A DNA stretch of 64,000 bases from Candidula unifasciata. Lineage: Eukaryota > Mollusca > Gastropoda > Stylommatophora > Geomitridae. Positions 1 to 10,648 of this stretch are shown here, piece after piece. The DNA lies in assembly GCA_905116865.2 (NCBI GenBank), contig CAJHNH020002668.1, positions 918,882-982,881 on the forward strand. Reading direction: 5' to 3'. The notes beneath the pieces were generated by a model. The model was not told where the DNA came from. It worked only from the letters and a program-made list of their open reading frames with translations, and searched no databases. Within the stretch, counting starts at the first letter, position 1; every line of letters begins with the position of its first letter. The translations under genes were made by a program, and so were the position numbers.

Positions 1-168
1 TATACGGTTATCAGAAAACATGATGGCATAATGGGCAGAGTCCCCTGCAGGAATCCCTGCTGTAGTAAAGAAGTTGATCCAGTAGGAAGTTTCTGAAATA
101 TGAACAGGCAAAGAAACAATGTAGACATTTTCTTCTTCTTCTTCTTTCGTTCGCATGAAATAAATTGT

Positions 169-564
169 CTATATCTGCAAAGCTGTCTCTAGTATAAATT
201 TCACTGTCTTTTGTAATTCACTAAGCGGCCCGTAAAGTTTGACTTCCACAAGTGTCTCTTTTGGCCAAAGGTTTTGCCTGAAAGCGTTGAATCTGGGACA
301 GTCTTGAAGGATGTGATCTGTTGTTTCAGGTGCCAGTCCACAAGTACACATGGCTGATTGGCCAATCTTAAATTTGTTGTACATGTGGGAGCGAAGTCGA
401 TTGTGCCCTGTTCTAAGGCGAAGGATAATGACTTGCTCTGGTCTGTCCATAATATGGTAATCATCTTGTGCCAGTTTCGGTGGCATTCTGATTGATTTGA
501 TCATTCTCTTCTTCTGTTGATAAGAGACTGGTATGTCAGGTTGTTCTTCAGTTAATGTAGACAT
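169..564 (-). pseudogene. LINE C-terminal fragment (RNase H-type non-LTR retrotransposon tail)
   Basis: A 131-codon open stretch matches the very C-terminal end of RNase H-bearing non-LTR retrotransposon polyproteins. It has a 'LRTGHNRLRSHMYNKF' segment, then a CCHC-like metal-binding end (CTCG...TTDHILQDC), then a terminal 'LYGPLSELQKTVKFILE' helix. The same modules recur at 9.6 kb, 29.1 kb and 47.0 kb, which shows a dispersed family. No reverse transcriptase or endonuclease is attached, so this is a 5'-truncated copy rather than a host gene. TTCTTC triplets just beyond its 3' end (about 130-147) look like the element's short microsatellite tail. Confidence 0.75.
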
Positions 565-1400
565 GATTTAAGAGACTTCCAAGAGACACTAGCATTAATT
601 ATGTCTGCCAATGTATCTAGACAAGTGTTCTGCACTTTTCAAGAATGATGTATTTACATGTGTATAGGTCATGTGCGTGCATAGGCAGAATTCCGTTTCC
701 AAGATGACAATTTTAGGGAAAACTATTTTTCTTAGGATTTCTTTAGGAGACCAAAACCAAAATAGTACTACTGCCAGTAAACAGAGAAAGTTGGGTCATG
801 TAACAGCAAGTTACAGTTGTCAATTTAGGTGCAAGTAGTGTGTTATGTTATGTGCAAGAAAATTGAAACTGAACAGCTGTGATGTGGATAAGAAAACATT
901 TGTGAAGATGGATTGAAATGAAAGATGGTCTTGAAAAAAACTTTCAATCTGCTGGAATGTCAAGAAAATATAGGCAGATGTGTTTAGGTGTCAAAAGAAA
1001 TGAAACTGTTTGAAGTGTGTCAATTATCAGACAGGAGAATTCCTCAGAGTGAATTAAAGCTAGTCATGGCTGGGAAAGGTTCTTTATAATACGAAATGAC
1101 CTCGTTATTCAGAGGCAGAAAACAATGGCATCAATTACCATACTGTTTTTATAAGGTTCATTTCAAAATGGTGTATTTTCATTAACTATATCTGCACAAG
1201 TGACATGTATACCTAATACCTAGTAGGAAAGCTGCACTGTATTTTTCCTCAATGATTTTTGGTTAAAATATTGCGGCTTATAAACAAGTAAATACAGTAC
1301 ATCTGTAGTCAAGATTACATTCATAGGTGTTTATTCGTCTGTGTGATACCTTGAAATGAAACAGGAGCTCTAACTCTAATAAGAAGAAGCTTTATGTTTA
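565..1400. other. AT-rich intergenic DNA, nothing recognised
   Basis: No open frame with recognisable protein features, no tandem repeat and no clear repeat-family match were seen here. Confidence 0.4.
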
Positions 1401-1411
1401 ACACTGTCTGT

Positions 1412-1853
1412 CATCATCATCAGGTGCCTTAACGACTAGCGTGGGTGACACACATCTCCATAATCTGTGATCTCCTGCAGCATGTATCAGTTCATGTGTC
1501 GACACACCTCCATGTCATGCAACAAGACTGTCAAGCATCTTCCTCTATCCCTCCTTCCACAGATTTGTGGCAGTGGTCACATGTTCTATTTTTCCTCTTC
1601 TCATAACATGGCCGAAAAATGATGACTGTCTCCTTCTGATGTCTGTGATAAGCTGTCTTCGGGCTCCTGCCTCTTTCAAAACCTTGGTTGCTCTTTTTGG
1701 CTGTCCAAGGTATCTAAGCATTCTTCTGTTAAAACCAAATCTCTGAGGCCTCAAGAAATTGTTTGGCCTGCCTACCGATTGTCCAGGATTCAGTGATTCA
1801 CAACCATACGTATTATTATTAATATCTGACTTTGTTTTCATGTTCTCAAACAA
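1412..1853 (-). pseudogene. LINE 3' end: reverse transcriptase C-terminal fragment
   Basis: Read on the minus strand this encodes the typical end of a non-LTR retrotransposon ORF: 'RRMLRYLG', 'RRRQSSFFGHVMRRGKIEH'. The sequence closes in a (TGATGA)n tail (CATCATCATC on the plus strand near 1413). Several other copies in the window carry the same FGHVMRR or FGHIKRH module. It is 5' truncated and not functional. Confidence 0.75.
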
Positions 1854-1860
1854 CTGGGAA

Positions 1861-2970
1861 CCAATAATAATAATATTAATATCCCATAAGTAAGAAGACA
1901 GCTGGAACTAGAACTATGCAGACCTATCAGTTCAGTCATGCTGGAGACGTAGACACAGGCAGATGGTGATTAGTTAGTCAAGTTGACCAGTGGGACAATT
2001 GTGTTTATCTTATAGCTATCCTAACTAAATTTGTGCTATCTGAAATTTTCAAAGGAACATTTATTCACAAACTTATAAACACCTGGCCAAGCCGAAGCTC
2101 CATTCGAATTTATATAATAAATCAACTGTCAACACTAAGGCAGAACCACTGTCATTTATATTATATAACAATAGCTTATTTTGAAACTGAAGACTGATTT
2201 TCATGATTTATTCAGTCGCTTTTTTTCTCAGCGAAACTGACTCAGTGACTGGAACTGACCCTAGCACACACAGACGAGACAATGATATTTTTCAACATAA
2301 GGAAATCCAAACGTAAAGAGTAAAGTTAAAGAGAAGAAATGTGTGCAGTACGTACTGAAAACAATCTGTACATTAAAAGCAAACCACACTAAATAAAATT
2401 ACTAAATGTAAAATGATACCGAGAAAGCAAACAAATACCTGATATCGACGCCATGTCCCAGTGTTTCGCGTGTGTGTTGTCTGAAGTAGTCCGACCGGAG
2501 TTGGAGAATGTCGACGTTTGTGCTCAACCGGAAGTCGGAATTGCAAGCGAGCACACAACATTGGGCGGCCAAACAGCACTTCCTGTTGAGCTAAAAGCTA
2601 AAACTGGCTGAGAAACTGGCTACAAATTGTTCAAAGCATTGTCCAGTGTTGCCACTTTGGATCTTTTACATGCAAATTTTGATCTTTTTCATTGCATTTA
2701 GATGGTTTTTTTGAGGTTTAGATCGTAAATATTTTTCTAGAATCTTTTCATATGGAGTTAAGTATTTTATAGATTTTTTTTCTTTCAGTGTCAATTTAAT
2801 AATTACTGTGTAAAATTTTTACTACAATATTTTTGTTTTGGTCTGGCACGTACCTTGTGACAACTGCCATTACTTAAACTTTGAACTCTCACTGGGGTCA
2901 ATGCACAAATACCTGGCAGCCCCGGTACTGATTAATAAAAACGCGCGTAAATGATACTAACTTTATCCAT
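1861..2970. other. Intergenic DNA, no gene recognised
   Basis: Mostly AT-rich sequence. A small ORF at 2373-2579 on the minus strand has no recognisable features. From about 2643 the sequence contains several 'GATCTTTTT'-like motifs that recur near 5130-5170, on the far side of the first hAT pseudogene, so this may be that element's 5' non-coding end. Clean terminal inverted repeats could not be delimited. Confidence 0.3.
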
Positions 2971-2972
2971 TT

Positions 2973-3186
2973 GCGTCCTTTTTAGGACGAACTTTTTTGT
3001 TATTTAAAGTCCCGCCCTGGCTTTTGCCAGGGGCCAAAATTTAGGCAGGCCATAAATGGGGCCAATTGTCTGAACGCGGTTTCTGGGACCTCTCCACGCG
3101 ATCCTCATCCACATGGTGACACTTTGTGTCATCAGGTGTTTATCGCTTGTGTGATGTCCTAGTGGGGTAGAAAGTCAGTCAGTCAT
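2973..3186 (-). repeat. Palindrome-rich ~200-bp dispersed repeat, copy 1 (inverted)
   Basis: This is the reverse-orientation copy of a short repeat seen six times in the window. It shows an end hairpin (GTCCTTTTTAGGAC), an inner perfect stem-loop CCCTGGC-TTTT-GCCAGGG and a conserved 'GTGTCATCAGGTGTTTATCG' stretch. The other end is a TCAGTCAGTCA run. No coding potential is visible. It could be a SINE or a small non-autonomous DNA element; the family is not one I can name. Confidence 0.7.
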
Positions 3187-3308
3187 ACTAACTTTGTTTC
3201 AACCGTATCCTCACTGTGCTGACTTTGTGTTTTTTTTGTTCATGTGATTAAAAAAAAAATAATTGCTCACCTTCATATGTGGCTTTCACTTTGAAAAAAG
3301 CTTTCAAC

Positions 3309-4920
3309 ATGCCAAAAGTAAAGTATGAGCAAACAAATTTTTGAAAAAGTGGTTGCATAATGACAAAATTAAAAGCTGGGTGATGGCAGTTCTGGGGATA
3401 TGACTAAAGCTCGTTGTAAGTACTGCAAGTGTGAAATTAAAGCGAAAAAAGAAAACTCAAAAAAGAGTCATGCAGAGACTAAAAAAATCATAAAACTGCA
3501 GTTCCATTTGAAGATATTACACCGCTGACATCTGTTTTCAGAACTATACTGATAAATGAATCATCAAAAGTTGAAGTATCAGTCGCAATGTTTTTAATTT
3601 GTCACTATGCAATTTCAAACTGTGACCATTTGATCGATTTAAAAAAAAAATCTTGGACTAGTTCAATTTGAAAAGTGTGATGTAGAAAGTATAGTTTAGG
3701 AACTGAAGGACCTTTTAATCAGCAAACAGTTAGGCTTGAAGAATTTGGCTGCAATTGGTACTGATAATGCCTCAGTGATGGTTGGTATAAACAATGGCGT
3801 TTATGCCAACTTGAAGGAAGCTATCCCATCGTTAATACTTATAAAATGTATGCGTCATTCATTGCAGCTAGCATTATCGCATGCTTCATCTAAATATTTA
3901 CCAAGGAATTTGAAATACCTTATTGCTGAAACACTTTACTGGTTTTCCAAATCATTTGTCAGACAACAGCAATACAATACATTATATACAGCCTTGAATG
4001 ATGGTTCAAAAACACCGAAAATTCTGTCAGATTGCAAAACTAGATGGTTATCAATTTAACCAGCTGTTGAAAGAATTATGAAGCAATGGTTGAAGTTGAA
4101 GACACACTTTGAAACAACAAGACAAAGTGAAAAGTGCTACACAGCTGAAATACAATATGGAATGTATAGTGATGAAAAAAATTGGTCATTCATTCTCTTG
4201 TTATAACCTATTCTAATGGAATCTAAACATGTTGATAAAGTTAAATTACTTGACGATCTCACTTTTCTATTTCATTCCGTTGGTAAAAGACTGGTGTTGC
4301 CAACTTCTAAAGCTGATTTGCTCACTTGCAATATAGAGAGCTATTTGGCTCCTAAGCCACACCTTGGATATTAAATCGAATAAAAAATTGATGATTTAAA
4401 AACAAAAGAATTGTTAACAGAGAATGAAGAGAACAACTTGAGAAAACGCTGTCAAGATTTCCTTATCTCATTATTCAAGCAACTGAAGCAGAGACTTCCT
4501 GAAAATCTAGATGTTTTGAAAAATATTTTACTTTTTTCTGTGAGCAACATAGGCCTACTTCAGCCAATAAAGGACATACCTAAATATTGTAAAGTTATGC
4601 AATTTTTAGGGGCTACTGATAATAGTGTCTCGGAAGCAGAATATCAGTTAACCAAAATAAAGTTAGCTGAATGGACAAACAAAACAGAAACTAAAGCGTT
4701 TTGGAGTGAAGTGAAACAATTTAAAGATGCCACACCAAACAGTCCATTCTGTAAGCTCTTTAAAAGTGCCATGTCTGCCATGATACTACCCCACTCAAAT
4801 GCTGACGTAGAAAGAGTTTTCAGTGCTAGGAATTATATCAAATCTAACCTAAAAAACAGGATGAAATTTGACCTCTTAAATGCTATCGTGCCATTAAAAT
4901 TCGGCCTGATGAGACTATAG
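3309..4920 (+). pseudogene. hAT-superfamily transposase, degenerate (copy 1)
   Basis: This is a decayed hAT DNA-transposase gene. A BED-like zinc finger piece (CKYCKCEIKAKK) is visible near 3415-3490. The central transposase region follows at 3736-4059 with 'IGTDNASVMVG' and 'CMRHSLQLALSHA', and the C-terminal dimerisation region (169 codons) at 4411-4920 has the diagnostic 'LPHSNADVERVFSARN'. Stops and frame changes interrupt the frame, for example around 3353, at 4057-4059 and at 4204-4209. The family excises and reinserts DNA leaving 8-bp target duplications, but this copy cannot make an intact enzyme. A second, related copy follows 700 bp downstream in the same orientation. Confidence 0.85.
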
Positions 4921-5610
4921 AAATAAGCCTACTGTTCCACATAAAGAAATTTAAACAGCTAAAGCATACCAAGGTCATTTTGGATCTAAAGCTTCAACTT
5001 CATTATCCAAGCTAAGTTTATCCTGTGGATCTTGTGAGGCAGACATCAGTGAAGGTGAGGACATGATTATGTAGGGTAAGTCAAAACAAAAGCTATGTAA
5101 TTTTTGACTTTGTCAATTTGGATGTTTTTTTCTAGATCATTTCCACGCAGATTTAAATCTTTTTAGATATTTTTTTACACAATTTGAAATTGAACTGGCA
5201 TAAGATAATGAACTGGCATATTCTGGCATATTTGGGTTTTTCCTGGCATTTCTTATCAAGATGTGCTCACATTTTCTTCATGGTTCCTTTGTTATAAACA
5301 CGAAAATTTACTAAAAGCAATGTAGACCTACAGTTAAAATCTTTATTTCAGTTTGACTTTGTTGTGATGTCCTGGTACGGACTAAAGGAGATTCGCGCCA
5401 TTTCTTATTGTTTTGTTGTCTTCCTAAACGGATCGTGACTGCTATAAACCTCTGTAATTTATGTTAATTTACTAGAATAAATGCGAGATATAAATCAAAA
5501 ATCCATCACTGATACCAAGTAATTCAGACTGTTCAGAAACTACTTGAGGACAGAAAATAGATAGGATATAGACCTGGTTCTATCTGTGATAGATTTTATT
5601 AGTTTTAGCA

Positions 5611-7558
5611 ATGGCCACGTCATCCAAAAAACGGAAAGCATCTTATGAAAGAAATCGCAAGTATAATAGTAATTGGAAGAAAACATACTCATGGCTCAAA
5701 AAATCTTCAGACGGATCTGAGGCAGCATATTGTAAACTCTGTCAGTGCACTGTTGCACCAAGAATTACTAGCATTTCAAATCATAAAAAATCCGAAAAAC
5801 ACAGGATGAAAACTCCGTCAGAAAGCTTATTACAACAATAACTCCTAGGCAAAGTAATGATAAAGTTAAAGCATCAGAGTTGCAACTTGCTGTAAGCCAT
5901 TGTGCAATACGCACAAATGATCATTTAAGTGAAATCATGAGAGCGCATGGTCAGGGAAGTACATAGGAGCACATACAGTTGTATAGAACTAAATGTTTAT
6001 GCTTAATAAGAAATATTATATCGCCTGCACTTAAGGATGACCTTACTGGGGATTTTCGGAACAAGAAATATGCCATCATTATAGATGAGTCTACTGACGT
6101 TTCCACTCAAAAGTACTTGTGCATTATAGTTAGTTTTTTCAGTAACAGGAAAAATGAAATATTTACTGGATTTCTTGCTTTAATTTTCTTGCAAGTGGCT
6201 ACAGGAGAAAACTTATTTAATTTGATTGATAAGGAAATCAAAAGGTGTGGTCAAATTGCATTGGGTTTGCGTCAGATGGCGCTTCAAACATGGTCGGGTG
6301 CAAGAACTCTGTATGGTCCAGAATTAAAGATGTGTCTCATTTTTGTGTAAAGCTCAGATGTCTCTACCATTCACTAGCATTCTTCATGTGTAGTGCAATT
6401 GCCAAGCTACCATCAAATATTGGTTTCTTACTGTCAGAAATACCTCAGTGGTTTTGTTCATAGTGACTTAAGATCAGAAGCCTATAAAGAACTGTTTAGA
6501 GTGATGAACACATCTACGGAGTTTGAATCAGAACGAATTGCTCCTCTTCCATTTGAGAAACTGTCATCTACTAGGTAGCTTGTGCGTGGAAAGATTTTGT
6601 TCAATATGTTGGGGAACTGGGAAGAATTGAAAGCTTTTTTTTTTTCACATGTACTGAATTAGCACAGACAACGTTTAACACAAAATATAAAGTAAGATTG
6701 TTAAAGGTAATGCTGTTGGACCACAATCATTATTTGTACTTTGTGTTTGTGACACCAATTGTACAAGAATTTGAAAGACTGAACAGTCTTTTTCAACAAA
6801 CAAAAGCTGATCCTCATGAACTACACCAAGAACCGTCCGTGCACCAGAAAAGTCTTAAGAACAGACTGTATGATGTCAATGAGGAGAAAAAAATATTCAT
6901 CCCGCTGACTTTGGTATTCAATTCCTAATGGAATGTAATGCGTTCCTACAGAAGAATAACGGGACTGAAGCTGAGATAGAAATAAACAATGTTAAAGAAA
7001 GATGCATGTCTGTGCTAGAGGAAGCTCTCAATCAAATTACGTGTAGACTTCCCACCGAGAATATATTTCAACATCTGTCAAAATTGAGACCTTTGGCAGT
7101 TTTAAATCAAATATCAAGGACACAGTTTTCAGAGCTACCATTTTTACACCTGGCAGAAAACAACATCAGTATTATAGAAGAACAGTACAAAAAACTTATT
7201 GTTGTCAACTGGAAAGAAGAAGCTACATTTAAGAAGGATTGACTACCTACAAACAGTGAAGATTTTTGAATAGGCGTACTTCGGCACCAGGCATTTAAAG
7301 AGTTGGCCAATTTCGCCCTTACTGAGCTTAATCATTTGATTCGCTGCCTGTATATGTAGTTTAAAATTAGTTCTGTGCTGACTTTCTTTTTTTATGGCCC
7401 CATTCCTGGTTTTATCTCTTCTAGTCACTTCTGCAGCTCTTTAGACATCTGCAAATTTAATGTCAAGCAGATTTGGAACATTCTGATTATTGCCGCTGTA
7501 CCCCTGACATACGCTCGCGGCACCCTGGGTGCTGCGGCACACAGGTTGAAAATCGCTG
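5611..7558 (+). pseudogene. hAT-superfamily transposase, degenerate (copy 2), with 3' terminal repeat
   Basis: The start codon at 5611 opens a 76-codon frame rich in lysine with a BED zinc finger (CKLCQC...H..SEKH), ended by a stop at 5839-5841. Later frames carry the catalytic-core motif 'IIDESTDVSTQ' (5979-6350), 'GFASDGASNMVG' and 'LRCLYHSLAFF' (6245-6463), then a helical region (6698-7242). The degenerate continuation contains 'FKELANFALTELN' near 7300. At least three frameshifts are needed. Past the coding part, 7480-7558 matches in sequence and orientation the end of the hAT MITEs seen at 16.8 and 57.2 kb ('ACATACGCTCGCGGCACCC', then TTGAAAATCGCTG), so this is probably the 3' end of the element. 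The 5' terminus was not found. Confidence 0.8.
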
Positions 7559-8620
7559 CGTTAACGTATCGTTAGCCCGGTTTGATGACGTCAGCAGCAA
7601 TTTCCTGTCAGCTGGAGTCGGTCTTGTTCTAGCAGACCTATAGTTTCACCGTCTGATGGCTCCCATGTGGAATGACCCGAGACCGCCGGTAGAAGATACA
7701 ATTATCTATATGCTTTTTATTAAAAAGCTACAGGAGGCCGTGGGCGACCATTTGTCCTATTTTCAACGGGATAGTCCCGACTTTTTTAGGTATTCCCCGG
7801 CGGTACTCGTAGACCTTATTAAATTTCAGTTTTAAATATTTTGAATGCCTGAAATATGTTGATACAAATGTTCATTGTATCATAATTATTTTTTTTCATT
7901 GCGGTTAAAGATCATATTGTTTCGTATATTTCTTAAAAATGATTCGGGTTTTAGTACTATTTCCCAGTGAGCAATTAACCTTGTCATCCGGGTGAGCTAG
8001 GGATTTTTTAAAAAAGGGGAGGTGGGATTAACTGAGCTTGCTCGGGATGTCCCGTTTTCAGCTATTAGTGTGATGTCCCGTGTTAACCTCAAAATATTCG
8101 GGGATGTCTCATTTTCAGGTCATCATAATTATGCTACTCCCAGTGTAAACGGTAGAAGATATTATGCCAGGTGGCACTCTTTGTTCTTGATTACTCTGTT
8201 GTTTATTTCATAAAATTATTTCCAAAATTGCTGACCCAGGCTTTTCTTAACATGGAATGGATACATATATGGGCACACTAGTCTCTGTATGAACAGTTTT
8301 GTAAATGCTCAAATGGTTGGGGCATACTCAGAGGTTAGTAGAGTCCCTACAGATTATCCTCTATGATGAATTAAAGATGGTTAGAACATAATTGGTATGT
8401 ACTATGATTGAAAGATGTGGGGCATGACTGATATACAGGACGTAGACATGATGAGGCCCTAAATCATAGGTGCCAGAACCTGAAAGCTTAGGTCCCTTTA
8501 ACACCCCCTATCTCCCCCAATATGAAATGTACAAATACTTTGAGAGATAAATTTACATTCATGGCTTCCCTGTGTGGGTTTCTGGCTGCCAGTGTACAGG
8601 AGAAAAAGAATAGATCCACC
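7559..8620. other. Intergenic DNA with degraded repeats
   Basis: There is no gene. The stretches at 7740-7800 and 8035-8120 share 'GGGAT(A/G)(G/T)TCCCG' and 'GATGTCCCG' motifs in several copies, suggesting a decayed repeat that I cannot name. Confidence 0.35.
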
Positions 8621-8630
8621 GCTTCCTTAA

Positions 8631-8866
8631 CAAGCATGTCATAAGAGTCCATTAATTAGGGCTTTCCTTCAAAGTTGGAGTGCATCTGACAGAGTCGAGG
8701 AACTAGCAGTCTGCATACAAATAAGCCAGATCTGTAAAACGGAAGGGTACACAAAACTCAAGTTCTGGAAACAAGTCCGTAAGAGGAAGAACAATCAGAA
8801 CTTTCCGGCAGAGTTTACAGCTGATGAAAACAAAGGAATAAAAAGGAAGATATGCATGACTAAAGG
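8631..8866 (+). repeat. SINE-like repeat family B, copy
   Basis: This is about 230 bp of a non-coding repeat found at least nine more times in the window. Family hallmarks in order are 'AGCATGTCATAA', 'GTGCATCTGACAGAGTCGAGG', 'CATACAAATAAGCCAGATCT', 'AACTCAAGTTCTGGAAACAA', and 'GAACTTTCCGGCAGAGTTTA'. Other copies end in (AAGAAG)n. A SINE is the likeliest nature given the simple-repeat tail and lack of coding. Confidence 0.75.
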
Positions 8867-8911
8867 GGGCATTTAGGACCCTTTACAAAATTATTGGGCA
8901 ATGGAAACCAG

Positions 8912-8935
8912 CCCCCCCCCCCCCCCCCCCCCCCC
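8912..8935 (+). repeat. Homopolymer run (C)24
   Basis: 24 consecutive C. One of several long C/G homopolymers in the window. Confidence 0.95.
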
Positions 8936-9618
8936 ATTTCTCGCAATGACAAGCAAGACCAGCTGGCATTAAAAAGAATTTTCCACAAGCGCATGAGATT
9001 TCAGGATCAATGTAGCTTTCCATCCCCTGTATTTCACATCTTTTGTCTCAGATGCTGGACTCTAAACATGCTTGCAATCCGTTTCTCATATGGCCCTCTA
9101 CCTTTCCTTATTCCCCCTTCCATGCAGTGTGATTCATGGTTAAGCAAAGCATACATGTCTTCTTATATTTAATCTCTTTCAGTTCTGTTCATTCTCTCCA
9201 CTAGTGGTTTTCAGATGATGAGGCCCCAGGCCTACGTGAAGTCTGTGGTGTCACTCATACCTTCCATTGTTCGGTGCAGACTGGTTTTTGAATGCCAACT
9301 GGCTAAACCTGGAATCTCTCGACTGCATGTATACAGCATGTCTGTCTAGGTTATTTCCCACTTTTTCACCTCATCTCGGAGGCTCAAGATTCCATAGGGA
9401 GTTTCCCTGGACAGTCCCATCTTCTAGCACTTCTAGGGATGTCAAGATGTATTGGTTGTTTTCAGCATTTTCACCATTTATTGCATCATCATATCTAGTG
9501 TGTGTTACTTTTGTTGGTTCGCCACCACCACTGTGCCCTGTTTGGAAGCAGTGTTCTTACTTCGTGACTTCACCATGAATTTTCTTGACCCATCATCATC
9601 ACTTCATCTAACCCTAAC

Positions 9619-9800
9619 TCACCATTATACACACATGGAGATTGCCGATCGTGTACAGGGCCCTCCCATACTGCCAACCCAAAACGGCCCTTTCATGGCA
9701 CCGGCTTCAGCCAAACTTCACAGGTCGCTGAGTAAATTACTCAAGACAGTAAACTTCATACTAGAGACATAACTGCAGATACAAATAATCTACTTCAGGC
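9619..9800 (+). pseudogene. LINE C-terminal tail (RNase H family)
   Basis: The plus-strand frame ends in 'LHRSLSKLLKTVNFILET', the same terminal helix as the minus-strand fragment at 169-564. It is followed by 'CTGCAGATACAAATAATCTA' and an AAGAAGAAG-type tail near 9806. A short 5'-truncated insertion. Confidence 0.7.
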
Positions 9801-9920
9801 AAACAAAAGAAGAAGAAAATGCTAACCCTACACCCCCACTGCAATACTATAGGACTGTCCGGAGAACTCCCTAGGAATACCATGGGGTGAAAAAGTGGAA
9901 AAGAACCCATGTCTGTAGCA

Positions 9921-10153
9921 CATGTTAAGTCTTCTTCTTCACGTTCGTTGGCTGTAAACTTCTGTGGAAAAGTTCTGGTAGTTTATCCACTTATGGATTC
10001 TAGTCCTGTTCCAGAAACTGATTGTTGCGTGTACAACCTTTTCACAGGTCTGAGTTATTTGCATGCAGACTGTTGGTTCCTTGCCTCTCAGGCAGATGTA
10101 CTCCGACTGCAAAGGAAGCCCCCTATTAGTCAACTCTTATGACATGCTTTTGG
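9921..10153 (-). repeat. SINE-like repeat family B, inverted copy
   Basis: The reverse complement shows the whole family B order, from 'AGCATGTCATAA'-like sequence at the 10150 end to the (GAAGAA)n tail at 9930. A small ORF in it is a by-product. Confidence 0.75.
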
Positions 10154-10470
10154 GCAGGCAGTGGGTCTATTCTCGTTTTCCCCACAACTGGGCTCAGGAA
10201 CCCACACGGGGAACTTGTCAAGTAATCTGTGGTGCCTATCCATATGGGCAAAGTTCTGAATCCCCTATCTTGAATTGAATGTACTTATTGCTGCATAGTC
10301 TGCTGTGTCTAGTATGCAATCTAAATATAATGAATTATCTGTTTCTTTTGAGTGTGTAGACTGACCGGGTCTTCAGGACTGTGTCCAGGATGGGTGTCCA
10401 AGTATCTAATTTGCTTTCACACACTGTATGTTGTCATTTTTATTTCATTAAAAATATATAAGACAAATCA

Positions 10471-10493
10471 CCCCCCCCCCCCCCCCCCCCCCC
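10471..10493 (+). repeat. Homopolymer run (C)23
   Basis: 23 consecutive C, just past the 3' end of the kanadaptin gene. Confidence 0.95.
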
Positions 10494-10559
10494 TGAGGAA
10501 TTAACAAATATAAAAAAATAATATACAACACATGGATGTTATATAAGCATACATAAACA

Positions 10560-10565
10560 TTTATT
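10560..10565 (-). terminator. Polyadenylation signal AATAAA for kanadaptin
   Basis: TTTATT on the plus strand is AATAAA on the minus strand, 34 nt past the kanadaptin stop codon. It is the first canonical signal after the stop. Confidence 0.65.
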
Positions 10566-10598
10566 TCAACATGATATCATCTCATTGTTTGTGTCCAT

Positions 10599-10648
10599 TT
10601 AGTAGCCCAGCTTGTCATTGAGACTCGTCCGACCATCTCCAGATTGTT
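10599..10648 (-). CDS. SLC4A1AP: Kanadaptin exon 12 (stop codon)
   Basis: 50 nt encoding the invariant C-terminal 'QSGDGRTSLNDKLGY' and TAA. The acceptor is TATTTCAG|AA. Confidence 0.95.

Noticed and set aside
2643..5260. Possible hAT terminal repeats around transposase copy 1 (CAGTGTTGCCACTTTGG at 2650)
   Set aside because: No matching inverted end could be found downstream, so the element borders were not called.
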